A program made the translations under genes and the position numbers. The notes under the pieces are model-generated. The model was not told the origin of the DNA. It saw nothing but the letters and a program-made list of their open reading frames with translations, and did no database searches. A stretch of 5,372 nucleotides of DNA from Clostridia bacterium (lineage in GTDB: Bacteria; Bacillota; Clostridia; Peptostreptococcales; Anaerovoracaceae): contig JAIKZT010000155.1 in NCBI GenBank assembly GCA_024682015.1, positions 1 to 5,372 on the forward strand, read 5' to 3'. Positions 1-5,198 of this stretch are shown here, piece after piece (the first letter of the stretch is position 1; every line of letters starts with the position of its first letter).

Positions 1-2
1 TC

Positions 3-1226
3 CAGCATGAGGTTGAGCAAGTCCTGCGCTGTCGCCCCGATTGGACCCGCCGACCCCCACCCGTCCATGACGAGCAGCAGGATCGCGCCAACCGCGCGCG
101 GCCCGATGACGTTCGGGGTATTCGCGCCCGAACCCGCGCCGTTCAGCTGCCGCGGCTCGCCGTTGATCACGAGCGGCACAAAGTGGTTGTTCGAATCGGA
201 CGCCTCGTCCTGGAACGCCACCGCGTCGCGGATGCCCTGCTCGGCTACGTAGGATTTGAACTGCGCGGACGTCCAGCCCGCGATGCTCTCGATGCGCAGG
301 ATGTTCTTCTCGTCGAGACCGATCATGTAAAGGCCGGCCCAGCCGCTCGGGTCACTCAGCAGCACCTCGCCGTTCGACACGCACACGCCGTAGGGCCTGC
401 CGCCCCGGTTCATGTCCGCGGCGTACAGCCCGCCGTTGACCCCTCCGATCGCCCCGTGCATGTTCGTGAGCTCGCCCAGCTCCTTGCCGTACTCGCCCCA
501 GGGGTAAGTGGTGCCCACGAAGACTTTCGAGGGGTCAGCCACGATCATGAGCGTCGCCGTAAAGCTCCGCCCCGCGATGGATACGAGCTCTATGCCGTTT
601 TCATCGAAATTGCCCTCGGTTTCCTCGCCCGTTTCGATCAGATCTTCGTTGACCTGCACGTCCATCTGCTGCATGGAGTTCTGCGCGACGATCTCGTTGA
701 TCTCGTCCGCGGACAGGAACAGGCTCGCGAGGAACTTCAGGTTGCCGGATTCGAGCACGGTCGTGACGAACGTGCTGCGGGCAGACGGTGACGGTCCCCG
801 GACGATGCCGAGGATGATGATGAGGAGGGCGGCTACGACAGCCAGCAGCGTCGTAAAGAGGACCAGCAGAAACCGGCGGACACCAAGGCCCCGCCTCTGC
901 TTCTTGCGCTCGGTCTCCCTGCGCGCGCTGCGGCCGGTCAGCACGTCGTCGCGCGCCTGCTGCAGTTCCAGAATGTCCTGCTCGTAGGGCCGGGCAGGCT
1001 TGCCGCCGCTCTTCGGCGCGCCGAAACTGCCCTTGTCCGGCAGCTGGCCCGAAATGGACGTCCTCTCCGCCGGCTGACCCGTCTCCTCTTCGGAAGGCCA
1101 GCCAGCCGGAGCCGGGATGGTTCCGGCCTCCTGCGCAGCCTTGAACTGTTCGCCGTAGATCTTCGTGAAGCTTAAATCGTCCCAGTCCTTCTCCGCGTCG
1201 AATTGTCTGTTGTTCTTTTCTTCCAT
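3..1226 (-). CDS. Membrane-anchored phosphodiester glycosidase (NAGPA-domain) protein, C-terminus cut by window edge
   Basis: The 408 visible codons start at ATG 1226 and run open to the window edge. Residues 1-117 are hydrophilic, rich in E, K, P and Q, and end in a basic stretch (ERKKQRRG). One membrane helix spans about 119-142 (FLLVLFTTLLAVVAALLIII), so the rest should lie outside the membrane. Residues about 218-408 match the NAGPA/phosphodiester glycosidase family (once called exopolysaccharide biosynthesis proteins): GGVNGGLYAADMN at 261-273, GPRAVGAILLLVMDG at 375-389 and IGAT at 396-399. The DGGGSS-type motif these proteins carry further on would fall beyond the edge. Relatives cleave sugar phosphodiester linkages; a cell-envelope glycan substrate is inference. 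No clear Shine-Dalgarno precedes ATG 1226. The frame stays open upstream to about 1345 without another ATG, so the start is uncertain; the family call is good. Confidence 0.85.
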   Translation of the reverse strand, partial: MEEKNNRQFDAEKDWDDLSFTKIYGEQFKAAQEAGTIPAPAGWPSEEETGQPAERTSISGQLPDKGSFGAPKSGGKPARPYEQDILELQQARDDVLTGRSARRETERKKQRRGLGVRRFLLVLFTTLLAVVAALLIIILGIVRGPSPSARSTFVTTVLESGNLKFLASLFLSADEINEIVAQNSMQQMDVQVNEDLIETGEETEGNFDENGIELVSIAGRSFTATLMIVADPSKVFVGTTYPWGEYGKELGELTNMHGAIGGVNGGLYAADMNRGGRPYGVCVSNGEVLLSDPSGWAGLYMIGLDEKNILRIESIAGWTSAQFKSYVAEQGIRDAVAFQDEASDSNNHFVPLVINGEPRQLNGAGSGANTPNVIGPRAVGAILLLVMDGWGSAGPIGATAQDLLNLML

Positions 1227-1356
1227 GGCGTTTTCAGCATCGATCGCGTTCGGGCGCCGGGGCAGACCTTCCGCGATCAATTCGTAAATTTGATAAAGTG
1301 TGTGATAAAACAGTCCATCTGACCCCTTCGACAGGTTCAGAAACCTTAACTATTTT

Positions 1357-1385
1357 ATTATACTGTTCAAACAGGTATAAAACAA
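1357..1385 (-). promoter_or_regulatory. Sigma-A-type promoter for the NAGPA-domain gene
   Basis: On the minus strand TTGTTT (1380-1385), a 17-bp spacer and a perfect TATAAT (1357-1362) form a good promoter. Transcription should start near 1350, giving a leader of roughly 120 nt. The -35 box is also part of one arm of the terminator hairpin at 1379-1418. The spacer holds CTGTTTGAACAG (1363-1374), a 12-bp palindrome with 5-bp arms abutting the -10 box, and a small hairpin AGGTT/AACCT (1333-1346) lies just past the expected start. Either could be an operator, but this is inferred from position only. Confidence 0.65.
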
Positions 1386-1418
1386 GAGACCATGCCGCGT
1401 CGCATGGTCTCTTGTTTT
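1379..1418 (-). terminator. Long perfect hairpin, probably bidirectional terminator
   Basis: The arms AAAACAAGAGACCATGC (1379-1395) and GCATGGTCTCTTGTTTT (1402-1418) pair perfectly over 17 bp around a 6-nt loop. On the minus strand the stem ends in TTGTTTT and lies 39 nt beyond the stop codon of the remnant at 1458, so it would end transcription from that side. The A-rich side gives a similar T-run on the plus strand, but no plus-strand gene ends here. Confidence 0.8.
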
Positions 1419-1457
1419 GAGGAAAAAATGCTATTTGAGAAGTAGTCTTATCATCGG

Positions 1458-1711
1458 TTATTCCGCGCCATATTTTTTGATCTTCTCAAAGAACTCTTCG
1501 GCGTGGATGTACTTGTTGAATTCGGCTTCGTTGTAAACGTATTTTCCGCAGCTGCTGTAGTCCTTGTTCTCCATGAACATTTTCGCAGCCTCATAGCAGC
1601 CTACATAAGCAGCCCAAGGAGAGCCGCCAGAGAATCATGGATGTTACAGTCCGCAGCATTCAGGCCTTTTTGGAAGGTCGAGCTGAGAACGTTGTAAACA
1701 TGTAGCCCCGT
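1458..1711 (-). pseudogene. Truncated, frameshifted 3' remnant of an unrecognised gene
   Basis: Reading back from TAA 1458-1460, 58 codons are open up to an in-frame TGA at 1635-1637. They encode a protein-like tail with SPWAAYVGCYEAAKMF near its start and EEFFEKIKKYGAE at its end. From about 1631 upward a second frame continues convincingly (HVYNVLSSTFQKGLNAAD, then CNIH) up to about 1702. Restoring one T near 1631-1637 joins the two frames as CNIHDFSGGSPW, so a one-base deletion is the simplest explanation. No start codon or ribosome binding site is present, and the upstream end runs into the terminator at 1738-1770, so the 5' part of the gene is gone. The tail carries three Cys residues and many aromatic and Lys/Glu residues. 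I do not recognise the family. The G+C content is lower than in the flanking genes. Confidence 0.6.
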
Positions 1712-1737
1712 CAAAATCGCTCGTTTTCGCAGAAAAG

Positions 1738-1770
1738 CCGGCCGGAAGGCATAGTTGTCCTTCCGGCCGG
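1738..1770 (-). terminator. Rho-independent terminator after the aldolase gene
   Basis: CCGGCCGGAAGG (1738-1749) and CCTTCCGGCCGG (1759-1770) form a perfect 12-bp GC-rich stem with a 9-nt loop. On the minus strand it is followed by CTTTTCT and starts 54 nt after the aldolase stop. On the plus strand TTTT follows, so it may work in both directions. It marks the end of the HAD-aldolase transcription unit. Confidence 0.8.
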
Positions 1771-1824
1771 TTTTCAGTTCTTATTCGGCTTGTTTTTGGG
1801 TTTCCAAGGCCATCAGGAGACCCA

Positions 1825-2622
1825 TCATACCTTTGGATTCTTCAGTTGCCCGCGGATCCCGGAGACGATCTCCCGGTATGCCTTCGTAAACACGTCAAAG
1901 TCCAGATCATGCGCAACCCCTGCGTATCCTGCGTTCAGCAGAGAGGCGCCTTCCTCGACCGACATGGACAGGATGTAGCAGGGGATTCCGGCCGCTTCGC
2001 AGGCACGCTTGATCCGCTCCTCCGCCGCAAGAAAAACAGGCGCGCCGAACTGCCCGGGGATGCCCATGGCAGTCGACAGATCGTACGGCCCGATAAAGAT
2101 GCCGTCCAGGCCTTCGATCGCAGCGATGCGTTCGATCTCCTCCAGAGCCTCAGCTGTTTCGCACTGAGGGATCACCATCAGCTTGTCGTTGCTCTTCTCG
2201 TAATAGCTCTCCAGCGGCCCTTCGGTCCACGAGGCGAAGCCGAAACCGGCGCCGCGGCCTTTGATGAATCCGCGATGCCCGAGCGGAGCATACTTCGCGA
2301 GGTCAACCGCCTTTTCGAAGTCCTCGAAGGATCGCAGGCACGGAACGATGATGCCCTGCGCCCCGCAGTCCGCTGCCCGCTGGATCTCCTTGTGAGAGAC
2401 GTCCGCGATGCGGACGATGGGGACGAGTCCGACGGATTCCGCAGCGCGGACAAGGTCCATCATGGTCTCCGTGTCGAAGGGCCCGTGCTCCGTATCGATC
2501 ACGACGAAGTCCAAACCGGCATAGCCGAGGCACTCCATCATGGATGCGTTTCCCGCGCTGAAGAATGTGCCGATGGCAGGCTTGCCCGCAGCGTACAGAT
2601 CTCTGAGTTTGTTCATGGACAT
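1825..2622 (-). CDS. HpcH/HpaI-type class II pyruvate aldolase
   Basis: This 265-aa protein is full length for the HpcH/HpaI aldolase/citrate lyase family, TIM-barrel enzymes that use a divalent metal to cleave 2-keto-3-deoxy or 4-hydroxy-2-oxo acids into pyruvate plus an aldehyde. All expected active-site residues are present: catalytic His46 in DTEHGPFD, Arg71 in IVRIAD, metal ligands Gln153 and Glu155 in IPQCETAEAL, and Asp181 in FIGPYDLSTAMG. Further family signatures are GAQGIIVP (87-94) and YAPLGHRG (111-118). The ATG at 2622 is supported by GAGAGG 8 nt upstream; a second ATG lies two codons in. The gene starts 13 nt after the stop of the HAD gene, so the two are almost certainly co-transcribed, with a terminator at 1738-1770. 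The fold and chemistry are secure. The substrate (for example a sugar-derived keto-deoxy acid) cannot be told, so no gene symbol is given. Confidence 0.93.
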   Translation of the reverse strand: MSMNKLRDLYAAGKPAIGTFFSAGNASMMECLGYAGLDFVVIDTEHGPFDTETMMDLVRAAESVGLVPIVRIADVSHKEIQRAADCGAQGIIVPCLRSFEDFEKAVDLAKYAPLGHRGFIKGRGAGFGFASWTEGPLESYYEKSNDKLMVIPQCETAEALEEIERIAAIEGLDGIFIGPYDLSTAMGIPGQFGAPVFLAAEERIKRACEAAGIPCYILSMSVEEGASLLNAGYAGVAHDLDFDVFTKAYREIVSGIRGQLKNPKV

Positions 2623-2630
2623 GCTACATA

Positions 2631-2636
2631 CCTCTC
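2631..2636 (-). promoter_or_regulatory. Ribosome binding site of the aldolase, overlapping the upstream stop
   Basis: GAGAGG lies 8 nt before ATG 2622 and shares a base with the TAG stop codon of the upstream HAD gene (2636-2638). A ribosome finishing the HAD gene would sit on this site, which suggests translational coupling. It also supports the first of the two possible ATG starts. Confidence 0.7.
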
Positions 2637-3292
2637 TATATCAGTGCCTCGCACCACGCCTCTATCCCGCGGTTATACGCGTGCGCGATGCCGGCTACGC
2701 GGCAAACGCCGAGGGACCGCGCGGTTTGGATGGTGTGAATGGAATCCTCAAAAAGCAAAAGGTCGGATGGCCCGCCTGAAAACCCCGCGATGTACCGAGC
2801 GGGCTCCGCAAAGACGTCCGCTTTGGTGAAATCACCCGCAGATACGCTGATGACGTTGCGCGGATCGAAAAAGCCGTCCAGATCCCAGAAGGCAAGGCAT
2901 GTACGGATCACGCCGAGGTTGCCGGACGACAGGACGCAGGGAACGATGCCCCGGCTGCTCAGCTCCGAAAGCAGCGGCCGCACCCAGGAGTACGGCGCCA
3001 CCGCGGCAGGCTGCTCTGCGCAAAGCGTGCGAAAATAGACCTCCATCAGCGACGGAGAGTCGATCTGCACGCCGAAATCGGCTTCCATCATGCGGTGGAA
3101 AGCCGGGTCGGTGCGGCCGATGTAGTGCAGCCAGTGCGGCCAGTCGATCTCGAAGCCGTATTGCTCGCGCAGCAGCTTTCGGTAGGTTTCATAGTGGAAG
3201 CCCTCGGTGTCCGCGAGCGTGCCGTCGAAGTCGAAGATGCAGGCAGAGGAGCTGCCAAGCAAAGGATTTAATTGTTTTAGGAAATCAGTCAT
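2636..3292 (-). CDS. HAD-superfamily hydrolase, subfamily IA (phosphatase or phosphoglucomutase-like)
   Basis: This 218-aa protein has the four HAD motifs in order: nucleophile Asp21 and Asp23 in FDFDGTLADTE, Ser122/Ser123 in CVLSSGN, Lys157 in FTKADVF, and Glu182-Asp183 in LLLFEDS. Residues about 27-100 between motifs I and II form a helical cap, typical of the beta-phosphoglucomutase/phosphoglycolate phosphatase branch. Known relatives dephosphorylate small sugar phosphates or move phosphate between sugar carbons; which applies here cannot be read. The only nearby start is ATG 3292, and its ribosome binding site is weak (a GCGGGCG stretch further off than usual). A 105-nt gap without a convincing promoter or terminator separates it from the larger HAD gene upstream, so read-through is likely. 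The aldolase follows after 13 nt, suggesting it prepares or clears a phosphorylated intermediate of the same pathway (inference). Confidence 0.9.
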   Translation of the reverse strand: MTDFLKQLNPLLGSSSACIFDFDGTLADTEGFHYETYRKLLREQYGFEIDWPHWLHYIGRTDPAFHRMMEADFGVQIDSPSLMEVYFRTLCAEQPAAVAPYSWVRPLLSELSSRGIVPCVLSSGNLGVIRTCLAFWDLDGFFDPRNVISVSAGDFTKADVFAEPARYIAGFSGGPSDLLLFEDSIHTIQTARSLGVCRVAGIAHAYNRGIEAWCEALI

Positions 3293-3397
3293 GCGTGTTT
3301 TCGCCCGCTAAATCTGTCTGAGCGAACTTCCATCCACCTCTTGTTCAGGGTCAGGGGCTTTGAGATTCAAATGCGGAGAAATCCACGATTGTTAGCA

Positions 3398-4249
3398 TCA
3401 CTTCTTCGCGCATGCCAGCTGCTTTCTCTCCTGGCGCACCAGGGCATCTTCGGCGGCCATCTTGCGGATGATGCCCTGCACCGTCTGCTCCAGGCTGCCG
3501 CCTTCGGAATAGTCCGCCGGCAGGGCGAAATTGACGCGGTCATCCTGCAGCAGCGACTGGCCCGTGCTCTTGCTGCGCGGCCGGTAGACCGCGATGGAGT
3601 AACCGCCGTTGGCCTTGACGAGTTTCATGCAGGGCACATCCGTAAGGCCGTCGCCGATGTAGATCATGTTGCGGAACGGCACGGGGCGGTCGTCCTCGGG
3701 CGTATAGCGGTTCAGCGCCTCGTCCTCGGCGAGGTCGAGCACGCCCTTGTTGATCCGGAACAGGAACTGCGTCTTCGTCGTGTAGTTCACGACGTTCTTC
3801 GGCCAGCACGCCACGCCGCTCGCGTCGTAAAAGAACTCGCAGGCGAACACCCGCGTAAAGCTTCGGTAGATGGATGACCCTTCGATGATCTCTCCCAGCC
3901 CCGACGAAATGATGTAGTGCTCCACCTTTACGCCCTGTTCGCGCCCAAAGGCATTGACCCGCTCAAACCAGCCCTCGACGCCCGGGAACAGCTCGATGCC
4001 CTTGCCCATGGACACGAACGACTGCCGCGTGATGGGCTTGTCGGCCGCCTGAGCCTTACGGATCATCAGGAGCATGTAGGCGAGGATGCCATCCATGCCG
4101 TTATCCTTGGCCAGTGCGGACGCTTCGGACCAGAAGGCTTTCGCGTCCATGCCCACGTTGGGGATGAACGTGTATTCCTGCATGTCCTTCGTGCAAAGAG
4201 TTTTGTCGAAGTCGTACATCAGCGCAATCGTCGGTCTTTTTGGTTTCAT
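3398..4249 (-). CDS. HAD-family phosphatase, DFDKTL type (phosphoserine phosphatase-like)
   Basis: This 283-aa protein carries HAD motif I as MYDFDKTLCTKDMQEY with Asp13 (nucleophile) and Asp15, motif II in YIISSG (Ser115/116), a candidate motif III Lys159 in TTKTQF, and motif IV in IGDGLTDVPCM (Asp200, Asp204). The DFDKTL and GDGxTDxP forms place it in the SerB-like branch, distinct from the neighbouring DFDGT enzyme. The C-terminal about 20 residues are charged and probably a helical extension. ATG 4249 is fixed by AGGAGG six nt upstream, and a near-consensus promoter lies at 4280-4308. It looks like the first gene of the unit leading to the second HAD hydrolase and the aldolase. The family call is secure; the substrate is unknown. 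Phosphoserine itself seems unlikely, because nothing else here concerns serine synthesis. Confidence 0.9.
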   Translation of the reverse strand: MKPKRPTIALMYDFDKTLCTKDMQEYTFIPNVGMDAKAFWSEASALAKDNGMDGILAYMLLMIRKAQAADKPITRQSFVSMGKGIELFPGVEGWFERVNAFGREQGVKVEHYIISSGLGEIIEGSSIYRSFTRVFACEFFYDASGVACWPKNVVNYTTKTQFLFRINKGVLDLAEDEALNRYTPEDDRPVPFRNMIYIGDGLTDVPCMKLVKANGGYSIAVYRPRSKSTGQSLLQDDRVNFALPADYSEGGSLEQTVQGIIRKMAAEDALVRQERKQLACAKK

Positions 4250-4255
4250 CGGGAG

Positions 4256-4275
4256 CCTCCTGAGGTGTTTTCAGG
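4256..4275 (-). promoter_or_regulatory. Strong ribosome binding site, partly within a small leader hairpin
   Basis: AGGAGG (4256-4261) is optimally placed 6 nt before ATG 4249. The leader just upstream can form CCTGA (4271-4275) paired with TCAGG (4259-4263) around a 7-nt loop, which would occlude half of the AGGAGG. A five-pair stem is weak, so this may only tune translation modestly. The ribosome binding site itself is firm; the regulatory reading is a guess. Confidence 0.55.
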
Positions 4276-4279
4276 AACT

Positions 4280-4308
4280 ATTATACTAATGAGCGGGTCT
4301 GATGTCAT
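4280..4308 (-). promoter_or_regulatory. Sigma-A-type promoter for the HAD-HAD-aldolase unit
   Basis: ATGACA (4303-4308, five of six matches to TTGACA), a 17-bp spacer and a perfect TATAAT (4280-4285) lie in the 91-nt gap between the tyrosine phosphatase and the large HAD gene. Transcription should begin near 4273, giving a very short leader of about 24 nt. No terminator is visible between the phosphatase stop and this promoter, so read-through from upstream is also possible. Confidence 0.75.
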
Positions 4309-4340
4309 CCCTGCTGCTTGATATGATTCCATCCGTCCCC

Positions 4341-4802
4341 TCATAGAACTTCCCCGGTAAGCGCCGACAGCAGCGTCTCGCATCCTTTGCGAATGTCCCG
4401 GTAGGCCGCGTCGAAATTGCCCGTGTACCAGGGGTCCGCGATGTCGCGCGGCTCCTCCGTCCAATCCAGCAGCAGCCGCACCTTGCCCTGCGGGTCCTCG
4501 GGGATGATCCGACGCAGGCCCCATAGGTTTTCCGCATCCATCGCAATGAGCCAATCCCAGCGGTCGTAGTCCGCGCGCGTGACCTGCCTCGCCCGGTGGT
4601 GACCGCACCAGATCCCTTCCTGCGTAAGCCTTCTGCGGGTGCGCGGGTCAACGCCGTTGCCGATCTCCTCGCGGCTCGTGGCAGCGGAATCGATCTCGAA
4701 CTCGCTCTCCCGCCCGGCCCGCCGGACCAAATCGAGAAAGACGTACTGCGCCATCGTCGACCGGCAGATGTTGCCGTGGCAGATGAAAAGTACCTTCGTC
4801 AT
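4341..4802 (-). CDS. Low-molecular-weight protein-tyrosine phosphatase
   Basis: From ATG 4802 the protein is 153 aa, normal for this cytoplasmic phosphatase family. The phosphate-binding loop CHGNICRS (Cys8 nucleophile, Arg14) lies directly after the first strand KVLFI, and the general-acid Asp123 is in ADPWYTG, equivalent to the usual DPYY/DPWY motif. A basic patch and SAATSREEIGNG follow the expected layout. The family removes phosphate from protein tyrosines, in Bacillota often from BY-kinases controlling capsule or exopolysaccharide; a small-molecule phosphate substrate is also possible. A GTG at 4808 would add two residues (MSMTK). I prefer ATG 4802, because family members usually begin M-x-K-V-L-F, but neither start has a strong ribosome binding site. 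Upstream lies the repeat-rich recombinase scar, which must hold its promoter, though none stands out. No kinase or polysaccharide gene is visible nearby. Confidence 0.93.
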   Translation of the reverse strand: MTKVLFICHGNICRSTMAQYVFLDLVRRAGRESEFEIDSAATSREEIGNGVDPRTRRRLTQEGIWCGHHRARQVTRADYDRWDWLIAMDAENLWGLRRIIPEDPQGKVRLLLDWTEEPRDIADPWYTGNFDAAYRDIRKGCETLLSALTGEVL

Positions 4803-4810
4803 ACTCACTT

Positions 4811-4895
4811 ATGCCAACTTATGCGCCGAAATGCCTTGATTTTTCAAGGATTTCGCTTTCCGGGGAATAACACTGAAGTCCGCATAAGTCGGCAT
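4811..4895. repeat. Nested inverted repeat upstream of the tyrosine phosphatase
   Basis: ATGCCAACTTATGCG (4811-4825) and CGCATAAGTCGGCAT (4881-4895) are inverted copies with one mismatch in 15 bp, 55 bp apart. Between them CGAAAT-G-CCTTGA (4827-4839) pairs with TCAAGGATTTCG (4844-4855) around a TTTT loop, giving a 12-bp stem with one bulged base. A further ACTTATGC copy sits at 4807-4814, almost touching the phosphatase start. The block could be the end of an integrated element (attachment-site arm sites), an operator region, or a leader RNA structure. The sequence shows the symmetry only, not its role. Confidence 0.7.
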
Positions 4896-4917
4896 TTCTT
4901 TGCATATCTTGGACTCC

Positions 4918-4982
4918 AATGTTGATAAAATGTTGATAAAATCTGTGGAAAGCTACCCCTAAAAAGGCGTTTTATCAACATT
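4918..4982. repeat. Three copies of AATGTTGATAAAA: two direct, one inverted
   Basis: AATGTTGATAAAA occurs at 4918-4930 and 4929-4941 (period 11 bp, about one helical turn). Its exact reverse complement TTTTATCAACATT is at 4970-4982, where it contains the stop codon of the recombinase remnant. The inner pair can form a 13-bp stem with a 28-nt loop. Next to a recombinase 3' end this is a good place for recombinase arm sites or an att core (inference). The 9-mer TGTTGATAA is one base away from the DnaA box TGTGGATAA, so a DnaA-box cluster is an alternative. Confidence 0.7.
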
Positions 4983-5115
4983 TCAACCTACGTATCTTCC
5001 CGCGTTCCTGGCCAGCACCTTCAGCTTTTTCCAAGCGTTTTAGTTCATCCTTGGCATCTTCTACACCCAAATGCGTGTACGTATTCAGTATCACGCTGAT
5101 GTCCGAATGACGCAT
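4975..5115 (-). pseudogene. C-terminal remnant of a tyrosine recombinase (phage/ICE-type integrase)
   Basis: Forty-six codons from ATG 5115 to TGA 4975-4977 encode MRHSDISVILNTYTHLG, then VEDAKDELKRLEKAE and a basic tail. This is the hallmark end of tyrosine recombinases: the conserved His (here His3, in the LGH-type position) and, ten residues later, the catalytic Tyr13 in NTYTH. The catalytic Arg, Lys and first His of the domain, and the whole DNA-binding part, are missing. The frame continues upstream for 17 codons to a TAA at 5167-5169 without family resemblance, so the gene has lost its 5' portion, apparently replaced by the palindromes at 5138-5193. GGAGGA 5 nt before ATG 5115 could let the piece be translated, but it cannot recombine DNA. 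It suggests that an integrated element once ended here. Confidence 0.8.
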
Positions 5116-5137
5116 ACATTTCCTCCGCAAAGAACAA

Positions 5138-5193
5138 AAAATATGCATGCCTGCACATTTTTGCGCTTAAAAATATGCATCCGCGCATATTTT
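5138..5193. repeat. Two tandem 24-bp palindromes, 32 bp apart
   Basis: Unit 1 (5138-5161) reads AAAATATGCA-TGCC-TGCACATTTT, a palindrome with one A/C mismatch. Unit 2 (5170-5193) reads AAAATATGC-ATCCGC-GCATATTTT, with perfect 9-bp arms. The first 11 bases of each unit are identical, and the units start 32 bp apart, three helical turns. On the minus strand both follow the stop of the hydrolase gene within about 60 nt and end in T-runs of 5 and 6, so they could act as a double terminator despite AT-rich stems. The even phasing would equally suit a pair of operators. Confidence 0.75.
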
Positions 5194-5198
5194 CCGTT

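Noticed and set aside
183..987. Long plus-strand open frames opposite the glycosidase gene
   Set aside because: They are antisense to a membrane-helix plus NAGPA-domain protein, have no ribosome binding site, and read as Arg/Ala/Pro-rich sequence typical of GC-rich shadows.
1321..1346. CTTCGACAGGTTCAG segment resembling a short interspersed repeat seen in various bacteria
   Set aside because: There is only one copy in the window and no second copy to compare, so it cannot be supported as a repeat.
1503..1697. 64-codon plus-strand open frame in the remnant region
   Set aside because: It has no ribosome binding site, and the minus strand reads better as a broken gene.
1846..2829. 327-codon plus-strand open frame
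   Set aside because: It lies opposite the aldolase and the end of the HAD gene, both of which have complete active sites; its product resembles no family.
3293..3397. Possible promoter or terminator between the two HAD genes
   Set aside because: Only a weak TTTGA/TCAAA inverted repeat (5 bp) is visible, with no paired -35/-10 boxes and no T-run; read-through is the simpler view.
3341..4321. Plus-strand open frames opposite the large HAD gene
   Set aside because: The minus-strand protein has all HAD motifs, a promoter and AGGAGG; the plus-strand frames have none of these.
5138..5193. CRISPR-like repeats
   Set aside because: Only two units with an 8-bp gap and no spacer-sized unique segments; each unit is itself a palindrome.
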